Below, one piece after another: positions 19,981 through 28,496 of a stretch of DNA of 64,000 nt. A model generated the notes under the pieces. It was not told where the DNA came from. It ran no database searches and was given only the letters and a program-made list of their open reading frames with translations. The translations under genes and the position numbers were made by a program. Source of the DNA: Streptomyces sp. MspMP-M5 (lineage in GTDB: Bacteria; Actinomycetota; Actinomycetes; Streptomycetales; Streptomycetaceae); NCBI RefSeq assembly GCF_000373585.1, contig NZ_KB891879.1, forward strand, positions 105,229 to 169,228, read 5' to 3'. Each line of letters begins with the position of its first letter. The stretch's first letter is position 1.

Positions 19981-20793
19981 CTACCGGGTCAACGCCGCGT
20001 GCACCGGGGCCAGGAGCGAGAGGTCGTCGGTGGTGACGGTGAGGTGGGTGGCGCCGGCGGATTGCCAGGCATCGGCGAGTGGGCGCCAGGTGTCCGGCCG
20101 GCCGGGGTTCGGGCGGAGGCGGGCCTCGGTGCCGAAGGTGGTCCAGTCGCGGCCGGCTTCGGTGACCGCGGTGCGGAGTTCGGCGATGAGTGCGGCGCCT
20201 CGGTTGACCCGGTTGGCGAGCAGGCCGGACATGGTGAAGCCGTCGGCGAGGGTGGCGATCCGGCGCAGTGCGGCCGGTCTGCCTCCGGTGCGCAGGGTGC
20301 CGCCGCCCATCCAGAGCGGAATCCGACGTGGCCGGGGGGTGAGGGTGACGCCGGAGAACGCGAGGTGTTCGCCGGCGAAATCCGCTTCCGGCCGTGTCCA
20401 CAGCAGGCGCAGCGCACGGACCTGTTCCTCGAACAGTGCCGCGCGGGTTCCCGGAGCGACGCCGAGGGCGGCGGACTCTGCGGGATCGGAGCCGATGGCG
20501 ATGCCCAGGCGCAGCCGGTCGCCGCTGAGGTGGGCCAGTTGCGCGGCCTGTTTGGCGGCGAGCACCACCGGGCGGTGCGGCAGGATCGTCATCGCGGTGG
20601 CCAGCTCGATCCGGGTGGTGACCGCCGCCAGGAACGCCACCAGCGTCAGGCTCTCGTAGGCGGGGGTGCGGGAGACCAGGTGTTCGGGGATGGAGAGGTG
20701 GTCGTAGCCGAGGTGTTCCGCGGTCACCGCGAATTCGCGGAGGCCGGCGGGCGGGAGGGTCGTGGGGACGGTCCAGCCGAGGCGCAGGGTCAT
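19981..20793 (-). CDS. Luciferase-like (LLM) flavin/F420-dependent oxidoreductase
   Basis: A 270-residue TIM-barrel protein of the bacterial-luciferase superfamily: MTLRLGWTVPTTLP, GYDHLSIPEHL, RIELATAMTILPHRPVVLAA, the glycine-rich RLRLGIAIGSDPAE and IPLWMGGG. Members are FMN monooxygenases or F420-dependent reductases/dehydrogenases and often tailor natural products. It is the last gene of the minus-strand biosynthetic operon and its ATG overlaps the AMP-ligase stop (ATGA), so it is translationally coupled. Confidence 0.9.
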   Translation of the reverse strand: MTLRLGWTVPTTLPPAGLREFAVTAEHLGYDHLSIPEHLVSRTPAYESLTLVAFLAAVTTRIELATAMTILPHRPVVLAAKQAAQLAHLSGDRLRLGIAIGSDPAESAALGVAPGTRAALFEEQVRALRLLWTRPEADFAGEHLAFSGVTLTPRPRRIPLWMGGGTLRTGGRPAALRRIATLADGFTMSGLLANRVNRGAALIAELRTAVTEAGRDWTTFGTEARLRPNPGRPDTWRPLADAWQSAGATHLTVTTDDLSLLAPVHAALTR

Positions 20794-22187
20794 TTGCGGA
20801 AGGTCTCCGGGTCGGCGGTGGAGATGAAGACCGCGCGCGGGCGTTCGGCGGGCAGCAACTGGGAGTTGAGGAGGCGTCGTACCGCTTTCTCTCCGCCGGG
20901 CGGGGAGTCGGTGACGGAGAGATGGACGTCGAGTACCTGGGTGCCGTCCTCGTTCACCACTTTGGGCACACAGTGCACGACCCCCGGGATGGTGTGGGCG
21001 GCCTGCCGGACGGTGTTGAGTGAGACCTTCTCGCCGCGCAGCACCACGAAGTCCGACAGGCGTCCGTGGAAGGTCAGATAGCCGTCGTCGATGGAGAAGG
21101 CGTCCCCGGTGGCGATGGTCCGCGGTCCCAGGAGGACTCTCCGGCTTCCGTCCCCGACCCGTCGCAGCAGTACCGTGTCGGATTCGACCACCAATTCACC
21201 CACTTCGCCCCGCACTTCGCCCCGCACCAAGCCCAGCACGTCGCCCTGTACCTCGCGCAGCGATGCTCGCACTCCGGGCAGCGGGCGGCCGACCGAGCCG
21301 TACCGGTGCACGGGCTCGGCGTGCGCGGCCAGGGTCGATACGCGTGGCCCGGCCTCGGTGAGCCCGTAGGTCAGATACAGCTCGGCGGACGGTCGGGCGG
21401 CCAGCAGTTTCGCCACCTCGGCGGGCGCGAGCCGGTCCCCGCCGACCGCCAGGGCCCGCAGACCACGGGGGATGAGGGCGGGGTCGGCCAGCAGCTGGCG
21501 GGCGAGGGTCGGGGTCACCGCGGAGTGGGTGACCCCGTGCGCGATGACCGTGTCGCGGTAGGCGAGCGGTGAGAACGGCGGTCTGTCGAGGACCAGTCGG
21601 GCCTTGGTCAGGTACGCGGCGAACGCCTGGGCCACGAGGGCGTAGGAGTAGTACAGCGGCAGGTTGACCAGCAAGGTGTCGGCCGAGGTGATGCCGGTGG
21701 CCGCGGCGTGCAGGCGGGCGTTGTGCAGCAGAGCGGGCACCTGATGCACGCATGCGCTGAACATCCCCGAGGTGCCGGAGGTGGACAGCAGGATTTCGCC
21801 CGGCCGGTACGGGGTGGCGGGGTGCCCGGTGGGTACGGCGAACGCGCCGCCCACCGGCCGCTGTTGCTCCGCGCCGGTCAGCCGCGTCGTCACCGCCGTG
21901 CCGGCCCCGATGTGCCCGGACAGTGCGCGGACCCGCTGCCACGGGGTGCTGGGAGGCACGGCCAACGGCACCAGGCCCAGGAGCAGCGAGGAGAGCAGCA
22001 CGCGCAGCAGTTCCACGCCGTTGGCCAGGCAGAGCACGACCGCGTCGCCCGGTGCCAGGCCCAGTCCGGCCAGGTCCGACAGTACGTCGTCCATCCCGGC
22101 CGGGGCGCCGGCGTCCCGGCCGGCGGGGGTGACGGTGCCGACCCGGGTCAGGAAGTCGGCCGCCTCGGACCGGGCGAGGCGGTTCAC
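20790..22187 (-). CDS. AMP-dependent acyl ligase-like protein (ANL superfamily, atypical)
   Basis: 465 residues. Adenylation-domain features are LLSTSGTSGM (A3 position), LYLTYGLTEAGPR (A5) and ATGDAFSIDDGYLTFHGRLS (A7/A8). The usual PKG of the A3 loop is missing (FSACVHQ instead), and the protein ends at DPETFRK, so the catalytic A10 lysine, if present, is the last residue. It probably loads an acyl group onto the ACP or CoA, or is a degenerate partner. A GTG at 22187 overlaps the upstream stop (GTGA). Similar ligases occur in aryl-polyene-type type II clusters. Confidence 0.85.
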   Translation of the reverse strand: MNRLARSEAADFLTRVGTVTPAGRDAGAPAGMDDVLSDLAGLGLAPGDAVVLCLANGVELLRVLLSSLLLGLVPLAVPPSTPWQRVRALSGHIGAGTAVTTRLTGAEQQRPVGGAFAVPTGHPATPYRPGEILLSTSGTSGMFSACVHQVPALLHNARLHAAATGITSADTLLVNLPLYYSYALVAQAFAAYLTKARLVLDRPPFSPLAYRDTVIAHGVTHSAVTPTLARQLLADPALIPRGLRALAVGGDRLAPAEVAKLLAARPSAELYLTYGLTEAGPRVSTLAAHAEPVHRYGSVGRPLPGVRASLREVQGDVLGLVRGEVRGEVGELVVESDTVLLRRVGDGSRRVLLGPRTIATGDAFSIDDGYLTFHGRLSDFVVLRGEKVSLNTVRQAAHTIPGVVHCVPKVVNEDGTQVLDVHLSVTDSPPGGEKAVRRLLNSQLLPAERPRAVFISTADPETFRK

Positions 22188-22702
22188 CGGTCCTCTCCGG
22201 CACGGGTCAGGACGAGGCTGCGGCACAACTCCCGGTCTTCCGCAGTGGTGTGCAGGCCGACCAGGATCACGTGCCGGGCGTGGCCGTCCGCGAACCATCC
22301 GTCGATGATCGTGAACGCCACGGGGGCGGCCGTGTCCGGGTGCGCCGCCAGGAGCAGCGACGGCCCGCGCAAGCCGTGGCGCAGGGCGGGCAGCCCGGCC
22401 AGTACCCCCGGGTTCGCTCCGGCGAAGCGCAGCGGCGAGATCCGGGAGCGCGGCACCGAACCGGCGATGCGGCGCATCGTCCGCGCGCTTCCGGTCGCGC
22501 TCATCACCAGGATCGCGGTGTCGTCGGCGGCGTCGAGTACGGGCGCCGCGCAGTCCGTCAGGGCCCGGTCCACGGTCGCGGCGACCAGCCAGGCGGCGGG
22601 GTCGGCATAGAAGGACGGTTTGTTTCCCGCATATGCGGCCGGGTCCTCGGCGACCAGCGTCGCCGCACCCAGCACCCGGGTGCCCGGCGGCACGAGTGTC
22701 AT
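22184..22702 (-). CDS. Half-size ketosynthase-like protein without active-site cysteine
   Basis: 172 residues resembling the N-terminal thiolase-fold half of a ketosynthase: VAATVDRALTDC, ISPLRFAGANPGVLAGLPAL, HGLRGPSLLL. Where a ketosynthase has its TACS nucleophile this protein reads LLAAHPD, so it cannot be a condensing enzyme by itself. Comparable beta-ketoacyl-synthase-N-like proteins accompany true ketosynthases in aryl-polyene clusters. A chain-length-factor-like partner role is my inference. It overlaps both neighbours by 4 nt. Confidence 0.75.
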   Translation of the reverse strand: MTLVPPGTRVLGAATLVAEDPAAYAGNKPSFYADPAAWLVAATVDRALTDCAAPVLDAADDTAILVMSATGSARTMRRIAGSVPRSRISPLRFAGANPGVLAGLPALRHGLRGPSLLLAAHPDTAAPVAFTIIDGWFADGHARHVILVGLHTTAEDRELCRSLVLTRAGEDR

Positions 22703-23805
22703 GCCCTCACCCCTTCGAACAGCAGACACGTGTTGAAGCCGCCGAACCCCAGCGTCAGGCTCAGTCCGGCGCCGTCGCCCACCGGTTGCGCCGCTCCCGT
22801 GGCCAGCCGCAGCGGTGCCGCCGGATCGCACAGGCCGACGACCGGTGGAACGCGTCGGTGGCGCAGGGCCAGTACCGTCGCCACGGCCTCGACGGCGCCG
22901 GTGGCGCCCAGGCTGTGCCCGAAGGCCCCCTTGGTGGCGAAGGTCAACGGGCTGTGGCCTCCGAAGAGTTGCAGCAGGCTGCGGGCCTCGACCTCGTCGT
23001 TGAGCGGGGTCCCGGTGCCGTGTGCGTTGATCACCGCGATGTCCTCGGGGGTCGAGCCCGCCGTGGCCAGGCAGCGTTCCATCGCGCGTGCCACGGCGCG
23101 TCCGGAGGGGTCGGGTGCGGTGAGGCCGGCGGCGTCGTTGGCCGCGCCGACCCCGCGTAGCCGGGCGTAGGGCCGGGCGCCGCGGTCCCGGGCGGAGTCG
23201 GGGTGCTCGACCACCACGAACGCCGCGCCTTCGCCGAGCAGCATGCCGTCGCGTGCCCGGTCGAAGGCCCGCAGGCCGGTGGGGCTCATGGTGCCCAGCG
23301 CGGAATGGCCGAGCCGCTTGGCCTCGGTGACCACGTCCGCCCCGCCCGCCACGCAGATGCGGCGTTTGCCCGCGCGCACCAGGGCGTACGCGACGGCGAT
23401 CGCGTCCGAGCCCGCGGAGCACGCGGTCATGACGCACAGCGGGGTGCCCGGGTGCCCGATGGCCGCCGCCGCGTCGTCGGCCCAGGCGTGCAGCGTCGGC
23501 TCGGCCTCGTCCAACGAGGCGCCGAAGCTGGTGCCCAGCACCAGGCCGATGGCGGGGTCGGTCGTGGTCAGTCCGGCGTCGGCGAAGGCGGAGCGCAACG
23601 CCCGTTCGGCGAGCACGCGTTGGCGCTCGCCGGGCGGAGTCCGGTACGGCAGCGATTCGATGACGGCGGCGACGGTGTTGCGCAGCGGGTGCGGCGAGTC
23701 GACGGGTGCCAGTGCCGAGTCACCCGCGCACAGCCGTTCCCAGACCTGGTCCAGGCCGCGGCCCAGCGGTGTGTCCCAGGCCAGTCCGGTGATCACCGGG
23801 GTCAC
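22699..23805 (-). CDS. Beta-ketoacyl-ACP synthase (FabF/type II PKS-like)
   Basis: A 368-residue condensing enzyme with an intact Cys-His-His set: MTACSAGSDA (Cys about 129), NAHGTGTPLND (His about 262) and GAFGHSLGATG (His about 297). It would elongate an ACP-bound acyl chain by decarboxylative condensation. It is somewhat short for FabF (about 410). A GTG at 23805 overlaps the dehydratase stop (GTGA); a further GTG lies at 23808. No full-length chain-length factor is adjacent; the half-KS downstream may substitute. Confidence 0.92.
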   Translation of the reverse strand: MTPVITGLAWDTPLGRGLDQVWERLCAGDSALAPVDSPHPLRNTVAAVIESLPYRTPPGERQRVLAERALRSAFADAGLTTTDPAIGLVLGTSFGASLDEAEPTLHAWADDAAAAIGHPGTPLCVMTACSAGSDAIAVAYALVRAGKRRICVAGGADVVTEAKRLGHSALGTMSPTGLRAFDRARDGMLLGEGAAFVVVEHPDSARDRGARPYARLRGVGAANDAAGLTAPDPSGRAVARAMERCLATAGSTPEDIAVINAHGTGTPLNDEVEARSLLQLFGGHSPLTFATKGAFGHSLGATGAVEAVATVLALRHRRVPPVVGLCDPAAPLRLATGAAQPVGDGAGLSLTLGFGGFNTCLLFEGVRA

Positions 23806-24326
23806 CACGGCCGGGCCCCGGCGGCGTCGGCCGTCACCCGGCTCATGGCACCGCGGAATCCGGCGACCGGCCGGCCCTCCACGGTCACCGCGGCGGAGAA
23901 GGTGAAGGTACGGCCGACCAGCCGGTCCGCGCGGACGTCGAGGACGACCTGGTCGCCGGGGACGACCGGAGCGAGGAAACGGGACTTGACCGTGCCGACC
24001 AGGGTCACCTCGTCGTCCGCGAGCGGGGCGCTGCTCAACTGGTAGAGCAGTACGCCGGATTGGGCGAACGCCTGCATGGTGTGGCTGCCGGGCAGGATCA
24101 CCCCCGGGGTCAGGCCGCGCTCGGGCAGGTGCCCGGACAGCGCGCCCATCTCGGCGGAGACGGCGAACATGCTGCGCAGGAACACGCCGGGCTCATGGTC
24201 GAGGACCCGGTCGATGAACAGTCGGGGGTGGCGTCCGCGCACCAGGGCGGCGATCGCCGAGGTGCCCAGCGGCCGAGCCGCGCGGACCGCTGTGGGCGGG
24301 GGTGCCGATTCGTTGGTGTGCGGCAT
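23802..24326 (-). CDS. FabA/FabZ-like hotdog dehydratase
   Basis: 174 residues with the FabZ-type opening HPRLFIDRVLDHEPG and the active-site helix region SGHLPERGLTPGVILPGSHT, in which His is kept and MQAFAQSG follows. Expected to dehydrate 3-hydroxyacyl-ACP intermediates. No ketoreductase is encoded in this operon, so reduction must come from elsewhere. Its ATG at 24326 lies 134 nt inside the thioesterase gene; a GTG at 24242 would shorten the overlap and still keep the FabZ core. Confidence 0.85.
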   Translation of the reverse strand: MPHTNESAPPPTAVRAARPLGTSAIAALVRGRHPRLFIDRVLDHEPGVFLRSMFAVSAEMGALSGHLPERGLTPGVILPGSHTMQAFAQSGVLLYQLSSAPLADDEVTLVGTVKSRFLAPVVPGDQVVLDVRADRLVGRTFTFSAAVTVEGRPVAGFRGAMSRVTADAAGARPW

Positions 24327-24741
24327 CCGGGACGATTCCTCTCAGTGTCTGTCGCAGTGGTGCCGGCAGGGGGACCGCGCGCCGGGTGTCGGGGTCGACG
24401 GCGGCGAAGACGAGGTCGCCGGTCACCAGTGGGGTGCGGCTGCCGTCCTCCTCCTCGCGCAGCAGACGGACGGCGAGGGCGAACCAGGCCGCGCCGACGT
24501 GGTCGACGCGGGTGTCGGCGACGATCACGTCGCGGTAGACGGCGCTGTGGAGATAGGTCACCCGCAGGTCGGTTGCCACCAGGTCGACGCCCGCCGTGCC
24601 GAAGGCCGTCAGCCCCGCGTCGTGCGCTTCGAGGTGTTCGGTGCCCGCGGTCTCCATCAGTGAGGTGTAGCGGGAGAAGTGCACGATCCCGGTCGCGTCG
24701 GTGTCGACGTGCTCGATCCGGGTGCGGAACCCGGCGTTCAC
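24193..24741 (-). CDS. 4HBT-family acyl-thioesterase (YbgC/FcbC-like)
   Basis: 182 residues. The core EHVDTDATGIVHFSRYTSLM with METAGTEHLE is the hotdog thioesterase motif, with the catalytic Asp in the D-x-D-xx-G loop. Expected to release or edit the ACP/CoA-bound acyl chain. The last 45 or so residues (after LRGIVPD) are low-complexity and lie inside the dehydratase gene, so the natural C-terminus may once have been shorter. The ATG overlaps the aminotransferase stop by 4 nt. Confidence 0.85.
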   Translation of the reverse strand: MNAGFRTRIEHVDTDATGIVHFSRYTSLMETAGTEHLEAHDAGLTAFGTAGVDLVATDLRVTYLHSAVYRDVIVADTRVDHVGAAWFALAVRLLREEEDGSRTPLVTGDLVFAAVDPDTRRAVPLPAPLRQTLRGIVPDAAHQRIGTPAHSGPRGSAAGHLGDRRPGARTPPPTVHRPGPRP

Positions 24742-26123
24742 CGCATGGCCCGGGCGCCGGCCGCCACCCGGTCCACGATCTCGTCGGCCTGCGCCGTGGT
24801 GGCGATCAGCGGCAGCACGATCCGCAGGGTGGGGTGGACGTAGCGGCGGCCGCCGGAGCGTTTGCCCGCGCCCGCCATGAACTCCGCGTACACGCCCGCT
24901 TCGATCAGCTCGCCGCGCAGCGCGCCGATGCGGTCCGCGGCCGCGGCGGTCAGTTCCACTCCGAGCATGGCTCCGGTACCGCGGACCTCGGTGAACACGT
25001 CCGGGTGACGGCCCACCAGGGCGGTGTCGAGACGCTCGGTCAGGTGCACGCCGACGTCGGCCGACCGTCGCAGCAGCCCTTTGCTCTCGATGTGTTCGAT
25101 GCCGTCACGGATCACCGCGCAGTTCAGCGGCCGTAGGTCGGAGGTGGTCACGGCGCCGGAGGCGCGCACGGCCAGGTCCGTGCGGGCGATCACCATCGAC
25201 GTGGACACCGCGCCCATGCCCAGGAACTTGCCGATGACGGTGATGTCGGTGGGTACCGGCCCGTCCGCGTCGCGCATGGCGAACCAGTGGCCCGTCTTGG
25301 CGAACGTCAGCACCTCGTCGGCGACCAGCAGCACGTCGTCGGCCGCGCAGCGCCGGGCGAGTTCGCGCAGGTAGCCGGGTGGCGGCCGGAGGATACCGGC
25401 GTCGCCCTGGATCGGCTCGACCACGACGGCCAGCAGCCGGTCGGCGGACGTGGCGAAGTACTCCGCCAGGGCGCCGGGGTCGCCGAACGGGAGGTGTTCG
25501 ATCCGGATGCCGTAGGGTCCGGCGGCGTCCGGCGCGGGCAGTCCGGCCCGGTAGTACCTGCGGTTGAGCAGGGGCACCAGCCCACTGGTCCAGCCGTGCC
25601 AGGCGCCGTGGAAGGCCAGGATGGTGTCGCGCCGTTCCCTGCCCGGGCGGGGGCGCAGCCGCCGGCCGTCGAAGCGGGACTCCAGTACGAGCCGCAATGC
25701 CAACTCGTTGCCTTCCGAGCCGGAGTTGCGTCCGCTGACGTGGTACCGCCCTGTTGGGAAGTGGTCGGTCCACAGGCCGTCGGGGCCGAAGAGCCGGTCG
25801 AGGAGTTCGGCCCGTTCCAGCGAGCCGAGTTCGTCGGTGACGTTGCCGACGGCGGTGCCGCGTGTCAGTGCGGCGCGTACGACGGGGTGGGCGCCGCCCA
25901 GGGTCGCGCTGGCGTAGCCGGCGCTCGCGTCCAGCAGTCGCAGCCTTCTGCCGCGGTGTTGCGGGCTCAGGTCGACCACGTCGAGCTCCAGGCCGCGGCC
26001 GCCCACGCAGGCGAACGGCAGCCGCGCCGTCCCGTAGTGGTTCAGGTGCAGGTCCGTGCCGCGTGACAGGACGTCGGTCGGTCCGCCGATGCGGTCGTCA
26101 CGCGCGACCGGGGCGGCGCTCAC
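24738..26123 (-). CDS. Class III (GSA-like) PLP aminotransferase
   Basis: 461 residues. Signature elements are NSGSEGNELALRL, FHGAWHGWTSG, the PLP-ring Asp in LLVADEVLTF and the Schiff-base lysine in TDITVIGKFLGMGAVS. It belongs with glutamate-1-semialdehyde/omega-amino-acid type aminotransferases, which use aldehydes or ketones as acceptors. In this operon it could aminate the end of the acyl chain or supply an amino starter. A GTG at 26123 overlaps the ACP stop (GTGA). Confidence 0.92.
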   Translation of the reverse strand: MSAAPVARDDRIGGPTDVLSRGTDLHLNHYGTARLPFACVGGRGLELDVVDLSPQHRGRRLRLLDASAGYASATLGGAHPVVRAALTRGTAVGNVTDELGSLERAELLDRLFGPDGLWTDHFPTGRYHVSGRNSGSEGNELALRLVLESRFDGRRLRPRPGRERRDTILAFHGAWHGWTSGLVPLLNRRYYRAGLPAPDAAGPYGIRIEHLPFGDPGALAEYFATSADRLLAVVVEPIQGDAGILRPPPGYLRELARRCAADDVLLVADEVLTFAKTGHWFAMRDADGPVPTDITVIGKFLGMGAVSTSMVIARTDLAVRASGAVTTSDLRPLNCAVIRDGIEHIESKGLLRRSADVGVHLTERLDTALVGRHPDVFTEVRGTGAMLGVELTAAAADRIGALRGELIEAGVYAEFMAGAGKRSGGRRYVHPTLRIVLPLIATTAQADEIVDRVAAGARAMR

Positions 26124-26389
26124 GGGGTGGCCGGGCGGTGGTCGGCCCCCGACAGCCGCTCGACCAGGGCGAGTACATCGCCGAGGGTGGACAACTGCCC
26201 CGCGGCGACGGCCTCGTCGGGGATGGCGATGCCGAACGCCTCCTCGCACTGCACGCGCAGTTCCACGAACCCGAGGGAGTCCATGCCGTAGCTCTCGCGC
26301 AGGCTGTCGTCGAGCCGCATCCGGTCGATCGGCACCTCCACCAGCACGTCGGAGCGCAGAATGCGTTTGATGGTCTGCAATGAGTTCAC
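26120..26389 (-). CDS. Acyl carrier protein
   Basis: 89 residues with the phosphopantetheine serine in YGMDSLGFVELRV (about residue 45). It is the first gene of the minus-strand operon and presumably carries the acyl intermediates handled by the downstream ligase, ketosynthase, dehydratase and thioesterase. The GTG at 26389 is preferred because AGAGGGG lies 9 nt upstream; an in-frame ATG at 26416 lacks one. Confidence 0.9.
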   Translation of the reverse strand: MNSLQTIKRILRSDVLVEVPIDRMRLDDSLRESYGMDSLGFVELRVQCEEAFGIAIPDEAVAAGQLSTLGDVLALVERLSGADHRPATP

Positions 26390-26416
26390 CGGGTTTTCCC
26401 CTCTGGGTGGGTTCAT

Positions 26417-27079
26417 TCAAAAGGCCACGGCCGGATTCCGGCGCTCGGGAAGGAAAAAGGGAGAGGCGATCGCGGCAACGGGCGGGCCGCGGGGAACCGG
26501 CGCCGATCGGAAACATGGCGGTGCCGGTCATTCATTCTCATTGAAGCTAGTTGAGGCCGTTCCGCCTGTCAATGGGGTGCCGATTCTCTTGGGCACCCAC
26601 TGTCGAGCCTCGCCAGCCACAGGAATGTGGCACGTGAGTTCGATGGCGTTTCAGCCGCACATGTTCGCTGCTGGAATCGCCTGTGGAACAGAAACTCCTG
26701 GGCCGCCGCCGCCATCGGCGAACCAGCACGAAGAGCGTCCCCGACGGCGATGAGGTGGCACTTTGGGGCGATTGGTACGTGCGTTTTATGCTGGTTTATG
26801 ACATCTCCCCCACTGGCGCAGACTGGCGCTTGTGGTGATGAATCGCCCCGGACTAGCCTTAAGTCGTCTATTTGCCTACCTGGTGGGCACCGTGTGCGGG
26901 GCGCGTAGGCAACCGGGCGCCCCGGCCACACCGCCGGGTTTCACGCCCGGAAATCCCCTGTGATTCACCGAAGGCGCATGACGTGCATTGCGCTGCCCAT
27001 TTCCGCTTCATTCCGGTGGCCGAAGTCCGCCCGATTACCCGGTCGTCGGCAGAACCTTTCGAAGGAACCGCGAAAAGTC
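26417..27079. promoter_or_regulatory. Divergent promoter region of the biosynthetic cluster
   Basis: 663 nt with no convincing gene; it separates the ACP-first operon (minus) from the plus-strand operon. AT-richer islands occur near 26535-26560 and 26775-26810. A perfect 8-bp inverted repeat, TTGCCTAC (26872-26879) and GTAGGCAA (26905-26912), has a 25-nt spacer. GAAGGAA near 27060 is the likely ribosome site of the first plus-strand gene. No pathway regulator is encoded here. Confidence 0.55.
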
Positions 27080-27595
27080 ATGAGTGTCACCTCGGACGCC
27101 CTGCGCGGCGTCACCCTGTTCGTCGGCGGCCCGATCCAGCACGCCCTGGTGCCCGGTGGAATGGCCACGCCGATCCGCGAATTCCTGAGCCTGACCATCG
27201 ACCAGTCGCGGGCGGCCGGCGCCACCGTGCTGTCCGCACACGTGGCAGAGCGGTTCGGCGCCGAGACCGCCTCGTTCACCCCCGAAGAGGTGTCCGTGCG
27301 GGACTACGCGTGGATGCGTCAATGCGATGTGTTCGTGCCGGTGCTGCCGGTGCTCGACGGCACCCTGCTCCGCACGGACGGCACACACATCGAACTGGGG
27401 TGGGCCAGCGCGCTGGGCCGCCCCATCGTGGGCATCACCGACCAGCCCTTCGCCGAGTCGGCCAGCCATCTGCTCAAGGGGCTCGGCAAGGTCGCCGCCG
27501 CCACGTTCCTGTCCGCCCAACAGATCGCCACGGAGCCGGCGCTGCTGGTCGACGGGGTGCTCGCGGCGCTGGGCCGGACCAGGACGGCGGCCTGA
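27080..27595 (+). CDS. Nucleoside 2-deoxyribosyltransferase-like protein
   Basis: 171 residues. The FVGGPIQH start, the Asp-rich CDVFVPVLPV strand and the Glu-containing GTHIELGWASALGRPIVGI motif fit the nucleoside 2-deoxyribosyltransferase superfamily, whose members cleave or exchange N-glycosidic bonds. Some natural-product members (MilB, BlsM) hydrolyse CMP derivatives. Here it may release a base or ribose unit. It is the first gene of the plus-strand operon, and the next start is 2 nt away. Confidence 0.78.
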   Translation: MSVTSDALRGVTLFVGGPIQHALVPGGMATPIREFLSLTIDQSRAAGATVLSAHVAERFGAETASFTPEEVSVRDYAWMRQCDVFVPVLPVLDGTLLRTDGTHIELGWASALGRPIVGITDQPFAESASHLLKGLGKVAAATFLSAQQIATEPALLVDGVLAALGRTRTAA

Positions 27596-27596
27596 C

Positions 27597-28496
27597 ATGG
27601 CCGCCGCGACACAGGTACTGGCGATGAACCTGGCCAATCCGGTCGTGGTCGGTTCCGGCCTGCTCACCGACCAGGAACGCAACATCCGCAGACTGCTGGA
27701 CGCCGGCGCGGGCGCGGTGGTCACCAAGACCATCCACCCCAACCCGCCGACCGGCCTGGACGAGCGCATCGTCCGGCTGCCCACCGGAATGCTCAACAGC
27801 ACCACCTACTCCAAGCGCTCCGTCGACCACTGGCTGGGCATCCTGCGCGGCCTGGCCCGCGACCGGCTCCCCGTCATCGCGTCGCTGCACGCCGACGACC
27901 CGGCGGAACTGGCCGAGTTGGCGGCCCGGGCGGAGGCGGCGGGCTGCCCGGCACTGGAGCTCGGCATCTCCTGCCTCAATGAGCAGGACGGCCTCGACGA
28001 CACTCCCAAGCGGGTGCACGCCTACACCGCGGCCACCCGCGCCGCGACCCGGCTGCCGTTCTCGGTCAAGCTCGCCAGCGGCGAGGGCCTCCACGCCCGG
28101 GCGTTCGCCGCCGCCCGGGCCGGCGCGGACGCGGTGACCATCAGCGACACCCTGCCCGCCGCCGCCGTACACCCGGAGACCGGCGACCTCCACCTCGGCG
28201 GCGTGTTCGGCTACTCCGGACCAGGCATCAAACCGCTCGTCCTGGCCTCGCTGTGGAAGCTGCGCAGAGCCGGTTTCCCCCTGCCGTTGCTGGGCTCCGG
28301 CGGCGTCCAATCGGGCCGCGACGTCCACGACTACCTGCGGGTCGGCGCGGTGGCGGCCCAGGTCTACACCGCGCTGCACACCGACATGAACGCCACCCTC
28401 ACCCGCATCGTGGCCGAGACCACCGGACCGCAGGACACCGGCCACCGCGCCGAACCCGTCGCCGAAGCGGGCCGATCCGGGCAGGTGCGGTCATGA
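27597..28496 (+). CDS. Dihydroorotate dehydrogenase-like flavoprotein
   Basis: A 299-residue FMN TIM-barrel of the class 1 DHODH/dihydropyrimidine dehydrogenase type: NLANPVVVGSGLLTDQERN, AVVTKTIHPNP, ELGISCLN, LPFSVKLASGEG, YSGPGIKPLVLASLW and LLGSGGVQSGRD. It is not in a pyr operon, so a dedicated role oxidising or reducing a dihydropyrimidine or similar cyclic amide is likely. It is coupled to the next gene by an ATGA overlap. Confidence 0.88.
   Translation: MAAATQVLAMNLANPVVVGSGLLTDQERNIRRLLDAGAGAVVTKTIHPNPPTGLDERIVRLPTGMLNSTTYSKRSVDHWLGILRGLARDRLPVIASLHADDPAELAELAARAEAAGCPALELGISCLNEQDGLDDTPKRVHAYTAATRAATRLPFSVKLASGEGLHARAFAAARAGADAVTISDTLPAAAVHPETGDLHLGGVFGYSGPGIKPLVLASLWKLRRAGFPLPLLGSGGVQSGRDVHDYLRVGAVAAQVYTALHTDMNATLTRIVAETTGPQDTGHRAEPVAEAGRSGQVRS

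Noticed and set aside
24193..26123. Treating the cluster as a classical aryl-polyene locus
   Set aside because: ACP, AMP-ligase, thioesterase, dehydratase, KS and half-KS fit, but ketoreductase, second full KS, acyltransferases and outer-membrane export proteins are missing, and the partner operon is unrelated.
26569..26931. Minus-strand open frame in the divergent promoter region
   Set aside because: No ribosome site, no GC3 bias, no domain; competing frames on the other strand are equally open.
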